DNA from: Bradyrhizobium sp. 170
GTDB lineage: Bacteria; Pseudomonadota; Alphaproteobacteria; Rhizobiales; Xanthobacteraceae
Assembly (NCBI RefSeq): GCF_023101085.1
Contig: NZ_CP064703.1
Span: 8,213,501-8,277,500 of the forward strand
DNA: 64,000 nt
Direction of reading: 5' to 3'
A program made the translations under genes and the position numbers. Below, one piece after another: positions 17,912 through 26,064 of the stretch (its first letter is position 1; the number at the start of each line of letters is the position of its first letter). The notes beneath the pieces were generated by a model. It did no database searches, was not told where the DNA came from, and worked only from the letters and a program-made list of their open reading frames with translations.

Positions 17912-17925
17912 TTGATATGAATCAA
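17912..17925. promoter_or_regulatory. FixK/FNR-type box TTGATATGAATCAA
   Basis: A perfect TTGAT-N4-ATCAA dyad in front of the leftward operon (small membrane protein, HlyD-type adaptor, TAXI protein). Its centre is about 96 bases before the TTG start at 17822 (84 before the GTG at 17834). Confidence 0.72.
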
Positions 17926-17967
17926 CCCGCCCCGGTGCCCGGCCCTGCGCGTCGACGGCAACAATGA

Positions 17968-18380
17968 TCAGATCGGACAACGGTGGTAGCTGATCGCCAT
18001 GTCCTCGATGCCCGGAAATATCCGCGATATCCTGTTCGGCTCGAGCATCTTGAGGCTGAACTGGACGTTGGAAAGCAATGATGTCGGTCGCGCAGCCTGC
18101 GATGATGTTAACGGTGTCCCCGTCCTCCTTCCTGCTCTTGATCTTGCCGCCGGCAAATTTGCCCCTGAGACGATCGGCTTCCACGATGAAGCCGCCTCCG
18201 TGCTGATCCGACAGCGGTAAACTCAATCTGCTTTGCGCGCCCCCTCCTGACGAACACGTTGGAGCATTCGTCCGCACTGCTGGCCCACGCCCCGGAGAGA
18301 TCGACGGCGCCCACCGGCCTCGGACCATGCAGACCCGCAACCATTGCGGCGGCGACCGCGAACTGAAGTAACCGCTTCAT
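17968..18380 (-). pseudogene. Frameshifted small secreted protein (two frame changes)
   Basis: Three consecutive leftward reading frames give pieces of one protein. First comes a signal peptide and D-L-S-G-A-W start from ATG 18380. After an extra base near 18218 there is a central part (G-G-G-F-I-V-E ... G-C-A-T-D). After a second change near 18071 there is a C-terminus ending Y-H-R-C-P-I at 17968. The joined product of about 136 residues resembles small periplasmic proteins common in Bradyrhizobium. Two uncompensated shifts mean either a pseudogene or two sequencing errors. A FixK-type box lies 61 bases upstream. Confidence 0.72.
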
Positions 18381-18440
18381 GCCATCTCCTCGCTCAGCCG
18401 GGCACTGCCGAAAATTGAAATCGCGCGGCGTCGCGAACGC

Positions 18441-18454
18441 TTGATTTGGATCAA
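18441..18454. promoter_or_regulatory. FixK/FNR-type box TTGATTTGGATCAA
   Basis: Perfect TTGAT-N4-ATCAA in the 142-base gap between the frameshifted gene (leftward) and the gene at 18523 (rightward). The centre is 75.5 bases before the 18523 ATG and 67.5 before 18380, so it could serve either or both. Confidence 0.72.
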
Positions 18455-18522
18455 AGGAGTGGTCTCGGCGCTGACGCTAGCTATCGCTTGAGGCGCGACG
18501 GTTCATTGAGGAGGGATCAGCC

Positions 18523-18978
18523 ATGCCCGAGAAAATCGACGATCTGCTACCCACGGCAAGGGATATCCAGAAGCAAGCCGCCCTCCAGGAGGCTGAAAGG
18601 GCCGAACAATATGCCCGCCGAACGGCCGCGGCCGAATCTGAAAAGCACAAGCTGATCGAAAGACTGAGCAAGCCGTCGGGCCTGACCGAAGACGAAAAGG
18701 TCAAGCTTGCGTCAACCGTCATCCAGCGCGCGGTACGGAATGGGCTGAGCGAGGTTCAGGTCTATCGGTTCCCCCACACGCTATGCACCGACAACGGCCG
18801 CGCCATCAATCAACAGGAGCCGGGCTGGGAAAAGACGCTAACGGGAATAGCGCAGGAAATCTTTCAGCTCTGGTCCGACTACCTCAAACCGCGCGGCTAC
18901 CGCATTCGCTATCAGATCGTCGATTTTTCCGGAGGTGTGCCGGGCGACATCAGCATCGTGATCGCCTGGGGCGAGTAA
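18523..18978 (+). CDS. Conserved hypothetical protein, helical
   Basis: 151 residues, with GAGGAGGG at the right distance before the ATG. The N-terminal half is highly charged and helical (residues 10-70, Glu/Lys/Ala-rich). The C-terminal half is compact, with strands and a G-Y-R-I-R-Y segment near residue 125. No signal peptide and no membrane span are seen. I recognise no named domain. A FixK-type box upstream suggests expression at low oxygen. Confidence 0.68.
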   Translation: MPEKIDDLLPTARDIQKQAALQEAERAEQYARRTAAAESEKHKLIERLSKPSGLTEDEKVKLASTVIQRAVRNGLSEVQVYRFPHTLCTDNGRAINQQEPGWEKTLTGIAQEIFQLWSDYLKPRGYRIRYQIVDFSGGVPGDISIVIAWGE

Positions 18979-18994
18979 TCACGATCCGGCGAGC

Positions 18995-19018
18995 CGAGGC
19001 GCCCCGACGGGCGCCTCG
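18995..19018. terminator. GC-rich hairpin between convergent genes
   Basis: Arms CGAGGCGCCC and GGGCGCCTCG form a perfect 10-bp stem with a CGAC loop, 17 bases after one stop and 23 bases before the opposing one. There is no strong T-run, so it is a possible bidirectional terminator. Confidence 0.5.
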
Positions 19019-19040
19019 ACGCAAACTCATTTCCGCAAAC

Positions 19041-19481
19041 TCATCGCATGGCGATCGTAACCCCGCCCATGGCGGCCGACAATTCCACGCCAACCTTTGG
19101 ACCGCTGAGCTGCAGGATGACGCCCTTGGCATTCTGCAACTGCACGCCGCCGGCTCCGGCCGCAAGAGCGCCACCGGCGCCGACCACAGCGTATGACCCG
19201 GCAATGTCACCGGGACCCCTCAGGTTCAATGCCCTGCCGACCAGCTTGGTGGTCGACGCGCCAACGGTAAAGCCGATGCTGGCTCCCGAAACCGTAAATG
19301 GATAGTTTTTGCCGCGGAATGTCAGCACACCCTCGCCACCTCCGACGCCAACGATGAACCCACCTTTGGTGAAGACGACCCTCACCGTCCCGATTTCCGC
19401 CGATGCCGGCGGACATTTTCTGGTCAGTTCGCGCGACAGCCTCCCGTTGTGGACGCCGCTGGTCGGGGCGTTCCTGGACAA
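19041..19481 (-). CDS. Glycine-rich hypothetical protein, start uncertain
   Basis: The convincing part is the C-terminal 125 residues (from C-P-P-A-S near 19418 to the stop). It consists of alternating Gly-rich strands such as G-F-I-V-G-V-G-G-G-E-G and V-G-A-G-G-A-L-A-A-G-A-G-G, as in small exported beta-rich proteins of Rhizobiales. No proper signal peptide can be read upstream, and the best start is a TTG at 19481. Further extension would run under the divergent gene at 19523. The 5' end may be lost. The function is unknown. Confidence 0.5.
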   Translation of the reverse strand: MSRNAPTSGVHNGRLSRELTRKCPPASAEIGTVRVVFTKGGFIVGVGGGEGVLTFRGKNYPFTVSGASIGFTVGASTTKLVGRALNLRGPGDIAGSYAVVGAGGALAAGAGGVQLQNAKGVILQLSGPKVGVELSAAMGGVTIAMR

Positions 19482-19522
19482 GCACAGATGAGGTTGACGC
19501 CGGCGGAGCGATGGAGACGAAG

Positions 19523-20152
19523 ATGACAAGGCAGCGGCCCCACCAATACCACGGCCAATCCAGCCTGGTGACAGCACTGTCGGTCCTGATGCTGCTGGAT
19601 ATCGGCATTGGAACTGCATCCGCGCAACAGGCCGCGAAGCCGGAAGGCAGCCCGGCAAGCGAGAAGCCGGCCGGTCTGGAGTTCGCCTTGCGCGGCCAGC
19701 GCGCGGCGCGCGACATCAAGTATTCGGATTGGCACAAGGTCTGCTTCAAGGTTCCTGGCACAATCACGGTGTGCCGGACATCGATCAGCCGCACGTTTGA
19801 GACCGGCCAGTCCGCTGTCCGCATCGACCTGGTCGAACGCGAGGGCGACAAGGCCGCGCGGCTGCAGATGTTCCTTCCCGTCGGCCTCTACCTGCAGGCC
19901 GGGGTAAATATCACGATCGACCAGGGCGCCGTCTACCGAATTCCCTACGTCTGGTGCCTCATCAACACCTGCATCGCCGCCGATCTGGCTGACCCCGCCT
20001 TGATCAAGGAAATGGAAACAGGCCAGAAGCTTCAGCTCGAGGTCGTGGATTCCAGCGTCCTGGCGGTGACCACGGCATTGCCGGTCAACCAGTTCGCTGC
20101 GGTCAGGCAGGGAATTCCGACGCAAACGTTCGAGCAAAATATCGATGAATGA
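19523..20152 (+). CDS. Invasion-associated locus B (IalB) family protein
   Basis: 209 residues from ATG 19523 (GGAG 6 bases upstream); an ATG at 19511 is in frame but lacks spacing. A signal peptide ends near S-A-Q-Q (residue 32). The body matches the IalB family: D-W-H-K-V-C and V-C-R-T early, and a C-L-I-N-T-C pair later, giving four cysteines. IalB-like proteins are periplasmic or outer-membrane proteins of alphaproteobacteria, first noted in Bartonella invasion; in free-living species the role is unknown. Confidence 0.83.
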   Translation: MTRQRPHQYHGQSSLVTALSVLMLLDIGIGTASAQQAAKPEGSPASEKPAGLEFALRGQRAARDIKYSDWHKVCFKVPGTITVCRTSISRTFETGQSAVRIDLVEREGDKAARLQMFLPVGLYLQAGVNITIDQGAVYRIPYVWCLINTCIAADLADPALIKEMETGQKLQLEVVDSSVLAVTTALPVNQFAAVRQGIPTQTFEQNIDE

Positions 20153-20178
20153 TGCGTAGCGTTCGCGGCGGCGACAAC

Positions 20179-20607
20179 CTACGCCGCCTCGGAGGCTGCT
20201 TTTTCGATCGGCTCAATCAGAGACTTCGCCCGGAACGGCTTTGTAAGATAGGCAATGCACCCGGATTCGATTGCGGCCGTGCGGACAGCGGGATTGTCGT
20301 TGGCAGTGATGTAAATAACCGGCAGTGAAATGCCCGCCGCCTTGAGGCGATGCCTCAGTTCGATTCCAGATTCGTTGTTCAGATCGATGTCGAGAACCAC
20401 GCAACACGCCGACTCGAAATCGTCGTGTTTCTGGAACTCGTCGGCAGACGAAAACACGACGCTGTCGTAACCGTGTTCGCGTAGCAGCCGCTTGAGCCCT
20501 TTGAGCGTCCCGAGGTCATCATCGACGACAAAGACGACATTTCGCTTGCGCAAGATCGCTATCCTGTCCACCGCGCCTTGAACGTCTTTTCGAGAGACGA
20601 TCTGCAA
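20179..20607 (-). CDS. Single-domain response regulator (receiver only)
   Basis: 142 residues from TTG 20607; a GTG at 20571 is an alternative. The receiver fold is complete: acidic pair D-D-D at 29-31, phosphoacceptor Asp73 in V-L-D-I-D, Thr in I-T-A-N near 105, Lys in T-K-P-F near 122. There is no output domain, so it acts by protein contact or as a phosphate sink. It lies downstream of a kinase/FixJ-like pair, and a perfect 18-bp palindrome stands 86 bases before its start, suggesting control by that pair. Confidence 0.82.
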   Translation of the reverse strand: MQIVSRKDVQGAVDRIAILRKRNVVFVVDDDLGTLKGLKRLLREHGYDSVVFSSADEFQKHDDFESACCVVLDIDLNNESGIELRHRLKAAGISLPVIYITANDNPAVRTAAIESGCIAYLTKPFRAKSLIEPIEKAASEAA

Positions 20608-20692
20608 CCTGTCAGCGTCCGCCGAAGCTGATCAGGTCGTGGCTCCCCGACTCACCACTCAATTTTGGTAAGCTCTGAGTCCCGCATTTTCT

Positions 20693-20710
20693 ATTGTCCC
20701 ATGGGACAAT
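20693..20710. promoter_or_regulatory. Perfect 18-bp palindrome ATTGTCCCATGGGACAAT
   Basis: An uninterrupted dyad between the FixJ-like regulator (stop at 20738) and the receiver-only gene (start 20607), both leftward. The same ATTGTCC/GGACAAT core recurs at 23367-23392 in front of the kinase and crp genes. A likely binding site for the FixJ-like regulator or the Crp protein. Confidence 0.65.
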
Positions 20711-20737
20711 GCGAGCCCAAATTCAGTTGACGACTGC

Positions 20738-21376
20738 TCAATTCGACTGTCCGGTACCCGACAGGTCTCTCAAAATCCCGGCACGCTCGGCAAGGGAGAC
20801 CAACTCCGCGAGCGACTGGACCTGCAACTTCTCCATCACTCTGCGGCGATGCGCCTTGATCGTGCGTTCGGTCGCGCCCAATACATTGGCAACCTGCTTG
20901 TTGGTGTTTCCACGAATGACAAGATCGAAAACCTGGCGTTCGCGCGGCGTCAGCTTCGCAATATGGGCGAGCACGACGTCGAGCTTGCTTCTCTGGCTGC
21001 GCGCTGCCTGATGGTGAGCCAGCGCCCGCTCCACCGCACCAAGAAGCTCTTCCGACGATACCGGCTTGATGAGGACATCTTCTGCGCCTGCCTTGATGGC
21101 CCGCACTGTGGTCTGGACATCCGCATAGCCGGTGAGAAACACGATCGGCAAGATCGAGCCGATCTCGCTCAAGCGTCCCTGCAGCTCCGGCCCGCTCAAT
21201 CCCGGTATTCGCACGTCGAGTAGAATGCACCCAGATTCGCTCTCATTCGGCAGATGGTCCAGCAAATGCTGGGCCGACGAATAAGTCGCGACCTCGTAAC
21301 CAGCCTTCTTCAAACGACGTTCGATAGCCGTCCGGAAGGAAGCATCGTCGTCAACAATATGAACTACCCCCGGCAA
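20738..21376 (-). CDS. FixJ/LuxR-type response regulator
   Basis: 212 residues from TTG 21376 with AGGGGG just upstream, 9 bases after the kinase stop, so cotranscribed with the kinase. Receiver domain: D-D-D at 9-11, phosphoacceptor Asp54 (L-L-D-V-R), Thr in L-T-G-Y, Lys in I-K-P-V. The LuxR-type helix-turn-helix fills about residues 138-205, beginning L-T-P-R-E-R-Q-V. It is the natural partner of the neighbouring kinase and the best candidate to bind the ATTGTCC dyads. Confidence 0.88.
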   Translation of the reverse strand: MPGVVHIVDDDASFRTAIERRLKKAGYEVATYSSAQHLLDHLPNESESGCILLDVRIPGLSGPELQGRLSEIGSILPIVFLTGYADVQTTVRAIKAGAEDVLIKPVSSEELLGAVERALAHHQAARSQRSKLDVVLAHIAKLTPRERQVFDLVIRGNTNKQVANVLGATERTIKAHRRRVMEKLQVQSLAELVSLAERAGILRDLSGTGQSN

Positions 21377-21385
21377 TTGATCCCC

Positions 21386-23227
21386 CTACGATAAGGCCAA
21401 CGGCAGAGATAAACGGAACACCGCGCCACCGTCCTTTTGATTTTCCGCCCAGATCCGTCCCTTGTGCGCCTGAACGATGGTGCGCGAGATCGACAGGCCA
21501 ATTCCCATTCCTTGCTTCTTGGTGGTGAAGAATGGATCAAAGACCTCGTTCAACTTTTCGGTGGGAATTCCGGGACCGGAATCCAAAATCGAAACCACTG
21601 CGGACGACCCGCCATTCATCTCGGTTCGCCCAATCACGGCCCGTCCGTTTGGTATCGCGGCCATTGCATCCATGCTGTTAACGACCAGGTTCAGGATGAC
21701 CTGCTGAAGCTGAACCTGATCACCTTTCACCCGAAGCGACTCTCCCGAGGGCTCGAAGTGCAGCGCAACTTTTCGCACCGACGCCTGGACCGACAGGAAA
21801 TCGAATACCTTGCGCACGGTATCGTTGAGGTCGATAGCCTTGTCCTCAAACGGCGCCCTTCTCAAAAAGCCACGCACACGATCGATGACTTCGCTCGCGC
21901 GAATATCATCTCGCTTGATGTCGGCAAGAATTTCCTTGACCTCGCTCAAGTTCGGCGCTGGTGAGCTCAATATTAATTCTGCCGTCTCGGCATTGGTAAG
22001 AATTGTACCGAGCGGCTGATTCAGCTCGTGCGCGATCGTGGAAGTCAGTTCCCCTGCCGTCGCCTGACGATTCGCGTGCGCCAGCTCGGTCAGGCGATTC
22101 CGGGATTCGCGTTCGGCAGTGGTTCGTCCGTGCCGTTCGTGCAGCAGAATCGAAATCAACCCGGCCTGTATCAACAGCACGGCCGCGATCGAAAGGGTCT
22201 GCCAACGGTATTTCTCCCATATGCTTGGCTCGCGAAAGCGAACTTCGCTGCCGGGAGGCAGATCAGACTCGCTGATTCCCCATCGCTGCATCTGCAGCCG
22301 ATTGAAGATGGGCTTCACCGCATCGGACATCGCTACGGGAATACTCGACGCCGGTTCGCCGTGCAAAATCCGCAGCGCCAGCTTTGCAGCGTCAGCGCCA
22401 ATCAGACCGGGAACGATCACAGGGCCGCCGATGCTACCCAGCGCAACAAGCGGTTCCGCCGCAACAATGATTGGTCGATTCGCCTTCTCCGCGACCAGTT
22501 CAAACCCTTTGGCAGGCGAAAAGTAGGTGCCCTCTCCATCGGAGTATATTGCGGAATAGATGATGACGCTGCGCGCGGGGAGCGCTTCAACTCGCTTCCG
22601 CACTTCCACCATCGTCGCGCCCACGAGATCAATGACATTCAGTCCTGCCGTAGCGCTGGGTATCTCAAGGCCCCAACTCCCGAATACGTTCTGGCGCTCC
22701 CAATGATCGCCAACGAAGACGACGGTTTCCAAATCAGGCACCACCGCGCGCGCGACCCCGATCGAATCGGCGAGCACCGTCTTGAGAATGCTGCCCGTCA
22801 CATCGTTCGGCAATTTCAGCCGGGCGTAATCGGCCGCATCGACCATTCCGAACACGACAGGAATTCCCGGCCATAGTTCATTCCTCCAGCGCTGTACGAG
22901 CTCGAGCGTCCCGGAGCCGATCGCGACAATAACGCCGATATTCTTGTCTCGATATTTCTCGCTGAAATGACGGCGCAGACTTTCGTCATAGACCTCGCCG
23001 TCAAAACGGCTGAGATCGAGACTTTCGGAAAAAAGTGTGGTGTGAGCGCTGGCATCGGCGTCGATTGCAGCACGGAGCCCAGAGAATATCTGAAGGAAAA
23101 ACATCCCCGTGGATTGGGATTGGTCAAGCAGGAGTATCGATCGCGAGCGCTTCTCTTGCGCCATCACCTCGAGCGGGGTGAGGAACACGGCTACGCCAAT
23201 CAACAACGCACTGATCCGCGCGATCAT
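21386..23227 (-). CDS. Sensor histidine kinase with ABC-type substrate-binding sensor domain
   Basis: 613 residues from ATG 23227, which puts a clean signal-anchor first; an ATG at 23269 is in frame but adds an acidic leader. Residues about 25-310 resemble the ABC_sub_bind periplasmic binding fold, so ligand recognition is outside the cell membrane. One span lies at about 345-362. The HisKA box has His400 in I-A-H-E-L-N-Q-P, a FixL/DctB-like subclass. The ATPase domain shows N-L-V-V-N, D-S-G-P-G-I and G-M-G-I-G-L boxes. The ligand is unknown. The divergent crp gene shares its promoter gap. Confidence 0.87.
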   Translation of the reverse strand: MIARISALLIGVAVFLTPLEVMAQEKRSRSILLLDQSQSTGMFFLQIFSGLRAAIDADASAHTTLFSESLDLSRFDGEVYDESLRRHFSEKYRDKNIGVIVAIGSGTLELVQRWRNELWPGIPVVFGMVDAADYARLKLPNDVTGSILKTVLADSIGVARAVVPDLETVVFVGDHWERQNVFGSWGLEIPSATAGLNVIDLVGATMVEVRKRVEALPARSVIIYSAIYSDGEGTYFSPAKGFELVAEKANRPIIVAAEPLVALGSIGGPVIVPGLIGADAAKLALRILHGEPASSIPVAMSDAVKPIFNRLQMQRWGISESDLPPGSEVRFREPSIWEKYRWQTLSIAAVLLIQAGLISILLHERHGRTTAERESRNRLTELAHANRQATAGELTSTIAHELNQPLGTILTNAETAELILSSPAPNLSEVKEILADIKRDDIRASEVIDRVRGFLRRAPFEDKAIDLNDTVRKVFDFLSVQASVRKVALHFEPSGESLRVKGDQVQLQQVILNLVVNSMDAMAAIPNGRAVIGRTEMNGGSSAVVSILDSGPGIPTEKLNEVFDPFFTTKKQGMGIGLSISRTIVQAHKGRIWAENQKDGGAVFRLSLPLALS

Positions 23228-23366
23228 TGCATCAGAACCGCCGTTAGGCTCGATGAAGCTTGCCCCCATCTTCGCCGAAATGAAAAATAAAATCTGGGAT
23301 GCTCGCCGAGGTGTCGCCTACATCCTCGAAAATTCTTCCTGGTGATCTGTTAGACTTCGCCCTTCC

Positions 23367-23392
23367 GGTCATTGTCCCAGAGGACAATGACC
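23367..23392. promoter_or_regulatory. Long dyad GGTCATTGTCC / GGACAATGACC in the kinase-crp gap
   Basis: Two perfect 11-base arms (23367-23377 and 23382-23392) separated by CAGA. The site lies 140 bases before the kinase start and 130 before the crp start, on opposite sides. The core is the same as in the palindrome at 20693, which suggests coordinated or autoregulated expression of kinase, regulator, receiver protein and crp. Confidence 0.68.
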
Positions 23393-23521
23393 CTCGATAC
23401 AATAGCCCATGCTACAGCGTCCGGTTTAACACATTCGCGGGAGCTACCAGCCATGCATTTTTAAGGCCTTTGGTCGCGAGCTCCAGGAATGCAGACAAAT
23501 TGTCTCAAACAGGGGGAGACC

Positions 23522-24193
23522 ATGTTTGTCAACGTCAACGCCCATCCCGGCAGCAGACCGAAGGCCCTGGGACAGCTCGGTGAGCTTTCGCGCGCAAGGG
23601 TGATCCTGAGCGAGTTCAAGTACAGCAAGGGCACGGAAATCTTTGGCGAGGCGGAACCTGCTGACTATGTCTATCAGGTCGGCGACGGTGCGGTTCGCAC
23701 CCACAAGCTTCTCTCCGATGGCCGCCGCCAGATCGGCGCGTTCCATCTGGCTGGCGACATTTTTGGACTGGAGAACGGCGCAACCCACCGATTCACCGCG
23801 GAAGCGATCGTCGATACGACAGTACGGCTGATGAAACGGTGCAGCCTGGAGCACGTAGCAGAAACCGACGCGATGGTAGCGCTCGATCTTCTCAGCATGA
23901 CGACGAGCAACCTCCGGCATGCCGAGGAACACATGCTGCTGCTGGGGCGCAAGACGTCGCTCGAGCGGGTCGCCGCATTCCTGATCGAGATGGAACCCCG
24001 CCTGACGGCCGCCGGCGTGATGGCCCTTCCGATGTCTCGCCGCGATATCGCCGACTATCTCGGCCTGACGCTCGAAACGGTCTCCCGGGCGTTGTCACAT
24101 CTTCACGGCATGGGCATCCTTGGCTTCCTCGGCCAGACTCAGCGGCAAATCGTGTTGCTGGACCGGGGACGATTGGCGGAGCTGGACCTTTAG
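23522..24193 (+). CDS. Crp/Fnr family regulator, FixK-like
   Basis: 223 residues from ATG 23522 with GGGGGAG upstream. A cyclic-nucleotide-binding-type beta-roll (about 30-115) precedes a dimerisation helix and a winged helix. The recognition helix reads E-T-V-S-R (Glu185, Ser188, Arg189), the FNR/FixK/NnrR pattern that contacts TTGA-N6-TCAA. There is no N-terminal cysteine cluster and only one Cys (Cys107), so it is not a direct Fe-S oxygen sensor and resembles FixK. It is the obvious candidate to bind the ten boxes in this island. Its own promoter holds the ATTGTCC dyad instead. Confidence 0.88.
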   Translation: MFVNVNAHPGSRPKALGQLGELSRARVILSEFKYSKGTEIFGEAEPADYVYQVGDGAVRTHKLLSDGRRQIGAFHLAGDIFGLENGATHRFTAEAIVDTTVRLMKRCSLEHVAETDAMVALDLLSMTTSNLRHAEEHMLLLGRKTSLERVAAFLIEMEPRLTAAGVMALPMSRRDIADYLGLTLETVSRALSHLHGMGILGFLGQTQRQIVLLDRGRLAELDL

Positions 24194-24200
24194 GGCGAAG

Positions 24201-25084
24201 CTAGATCGCCACCTCACTTCCGGACAAGCCGCCGAACCATGCGCCGAAATATCCGGCGTAGAGCGCCGGCGATTCCAGATTCATCGAATGCCCAATGCCC
24301 GGCACCGTGATTAGCCGGCAATCCGGCATGACTGCTGCCATAGTCTTGAGATCGGCAAGAGCAATCCAGCCATCCTTCTCCCCCCCCAACACCAGATGCG
24401 GATGCCAGATCTCGGCCATGTACCGCTCCAGCTCGCCGCTCTCCCGCTCAAGGTTGAGGTTAAAGGGCGTACCGAGCCAGATGCCCTCGGCCACACCGAA
24501 TGTCTGCTCCAGGACGCGTTCGTAGAACGCCTGGAGTTCGCCAAGGCCCTCGCGAAACCGCGGCATGGTATTTGGCGCAAGGCTCTCGGGGACGAACAGC
24601 GAGGCCGCGGCGGTGGCCATGACCGCGCGCGTCAGGTCCCGGCTCGTCATCATCTTGCGAAACAGATCGGTCTGCTCGGCATTGAAGGCCATGCCCAGCG
24701 GCGTAACCGGATCCAGCGCGAACACCCTGCCAAAGCGTTCGGGCTGCTTGAGCAGCATGCGCGCGGCAATGATGCCGCCGGTGGAGTGGGTGGCGAGGTG
24801 GCAGAAGGGAATCTGCAACTCATCGAGTGCGGCCAGCATGTCGAGCGCGTGCTGGCGCATGGAATAGTTGGAGAAATCGGCCGCTGGTGGCGCGGCCGGT
24901 CGCTATCGCCGCAGCCGCGCCAGTCGATGCCGATCATACGGACGCCGCTGGGAAACAGCGGGGCGGCGAGTTCGATCCAGTCCTTGCTGGCGAGATTACC
25001 GTGGATGAAGACGACGGTGACATCGCCCTCGCCCCACTGTCGCCAGCCGAGTTGGACCTCGCCCGCTCGCACCCGTGCCACCAT
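24201..25084 (-). pseudogene. Alpha/beta hydrolase interrupted by one frameshift
   Basis: From ATG 25084 the first 62 residues or so read as the start of an alpha/beta hydrolase (F-I-H-G-N-L oxyanion loop, D-W-R-G-C-G-D-S). Near 24890 the frame is lost. The continuation is found one frame over, from A-A-D-F-S-N-Y-S through the nucleophile elbow T-H-S-T-G-G and the late G-I-G-H-S histidine to the stop at 24201. Restoring one base gives a normal-length enzyme of about 290 residues. It is either a recent pseudogene or a sequence error. Convergent with crp, 7 bases apart. Confidence 0.75.
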
Positions 25085-25086
25085 AA

Positions 25087-25289
25087 GGTTCCTACTTGTT
25101 CAAGCCGGCGGTCGGCGCTGCGCTGGTCGGCGTTGGCGCAACACCGATCGCGGTCGGTGAATTGACTCAGACCTGCTGCCGCTTCGCAACGAAGTGAGCA
25201 CGGCCATCGAGAGCCGCCACGAGCAGGTACGCAAGCTATGGGACGATATGCTGTCCTCGATTGGCATAGAACGCCGCAAGGACCGATAG
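25087..25289 (+). pseudogene. Possible 3' remnant of a lost gene
   Basis: Two adjacent rightward frames without start codons give protein-like pieces. The first (from 25087) contains L-F-K-P-A-V-G-A-A-L-V-G. The second (25161-25289) reads D-L-L-P-L-R-N-E-V-S and then a charged helix ending E-R-R-K-D-R before TAG. They look like the decayed end of one gene. I do not recognise the family, and this could also be chance. Confidence 0.3.
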
Positions 25290-25331
25290 ACGGCGATCCC
25301 GGTAATGGCATCGATTCCAGAAGCGGAAGCC

Positions 25332-25345
25332 TTGATACAGATCAA
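25332..25345. promoter_or_regulatory. FixK/FNR-type box TTGATACAGATCAA
   Basis: Perfect TTGAT-N4-ATCAA with its centre 75.5 bases before the CoA-transferase A start. Likely promoter of the CoA-transferase - MaoC operon. Confidence 0.75.
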
Positions 25346-25413
25346 AGCTTCATGCCGGCTTCGCTCCACCTTCGGGCACGCGCCTGCAAGCGCAAGCGAT
25401 TTCGGGGTCTCCG

Positions 25414-26061
25414 ATGAAAGCCGTCTCCGTGGAAGAAGCGGTCGCCATGATCCCCAACGGCGCAACGGTGATGGTCGGTGGGTTCATGGGGGTGGGAACG
25501 CCGGAACGGCTGCTGGACGAACTGGTCAGGCAAAGGAAATCCGAGCTCTCCATCATCAGCAATGACGTCGCAGTCCCCGGCAAGGGCGTCGGCAAGCTGT
25601 TCGACGCGGCGCTTGTCTCGACACTGACCACAAGCCACATCGGATTAAATCCGCACGTACAAAAGCAGATGATGGCCAACCAGGTCGCGGTCCACCTGGT
25701 GCCTCAGGGCACCTTCGTCGAGCGCATTCGGGCCGGCGGCTGCGGCCTGGGAGGCGTGCTGACGCCGACAGGCGTCGGCACCGTGGTCGAGGAGGGCAAA
25801 CTAAAGATCGAGGTCGACGGCAAGAGCTTCCTGATCGAGACGGCACTTCGATCGGATTTCGCGCTGATCCATGCATTTCTGGCCGATTACCTCGGCAATC
25901 TCGCCTACGCGCTGACCGCGCGCAACTTCAATCCCGTCATGGCAATGGCGGCCGATACCGTCATCGTCACCGCAGAAAACATCGTTCCCGTCGGCGTCAT
26001 TGCGCCCGACCATGTCATAACGCCCGCGCCGCTCGTCGACTACCTCATCGCCAACGGGTGA
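25414..26061 (+). CDS. 3-oxoacid CoA-transferase-type subunit A
   Basis: 215 residues, the usual size of an AtoD/ScoA-type alpha subunit. The glycine-rich motif G-G-F-M-G-V-G-T-P near residue 22 and G-G-V-L-T-P-T-G-V-G-T near 110 match class I CoA-transferases. Together with the next gene it would move CoA between short-chain acids (for example acetoacetate and acetate or succinate). The B subunit starts 3 bases after the stop. Acid specificity cannot be read from sequence. Confidence 0.88.
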   Translation: MKAVSVEEAVAMIPNGATVMVGGFMGVGTPERLLDELVRQRKSELSIISNDVAVPGKGVGKLFDAALVSTLTTSHIGLNPHVQKQMMANQVAVHLVPQGTFVERIRAGGCGLGGVLTPTGVGTVVEEGKLKIEVDGKSFLIETALRSDFALIHAFLADYLGNLAYALTARNFNPVMAMAADTVIVTAENIVPVGVIAPDHVITPAPLVDYLIANG

Positions 26062-26064
26062 CCC

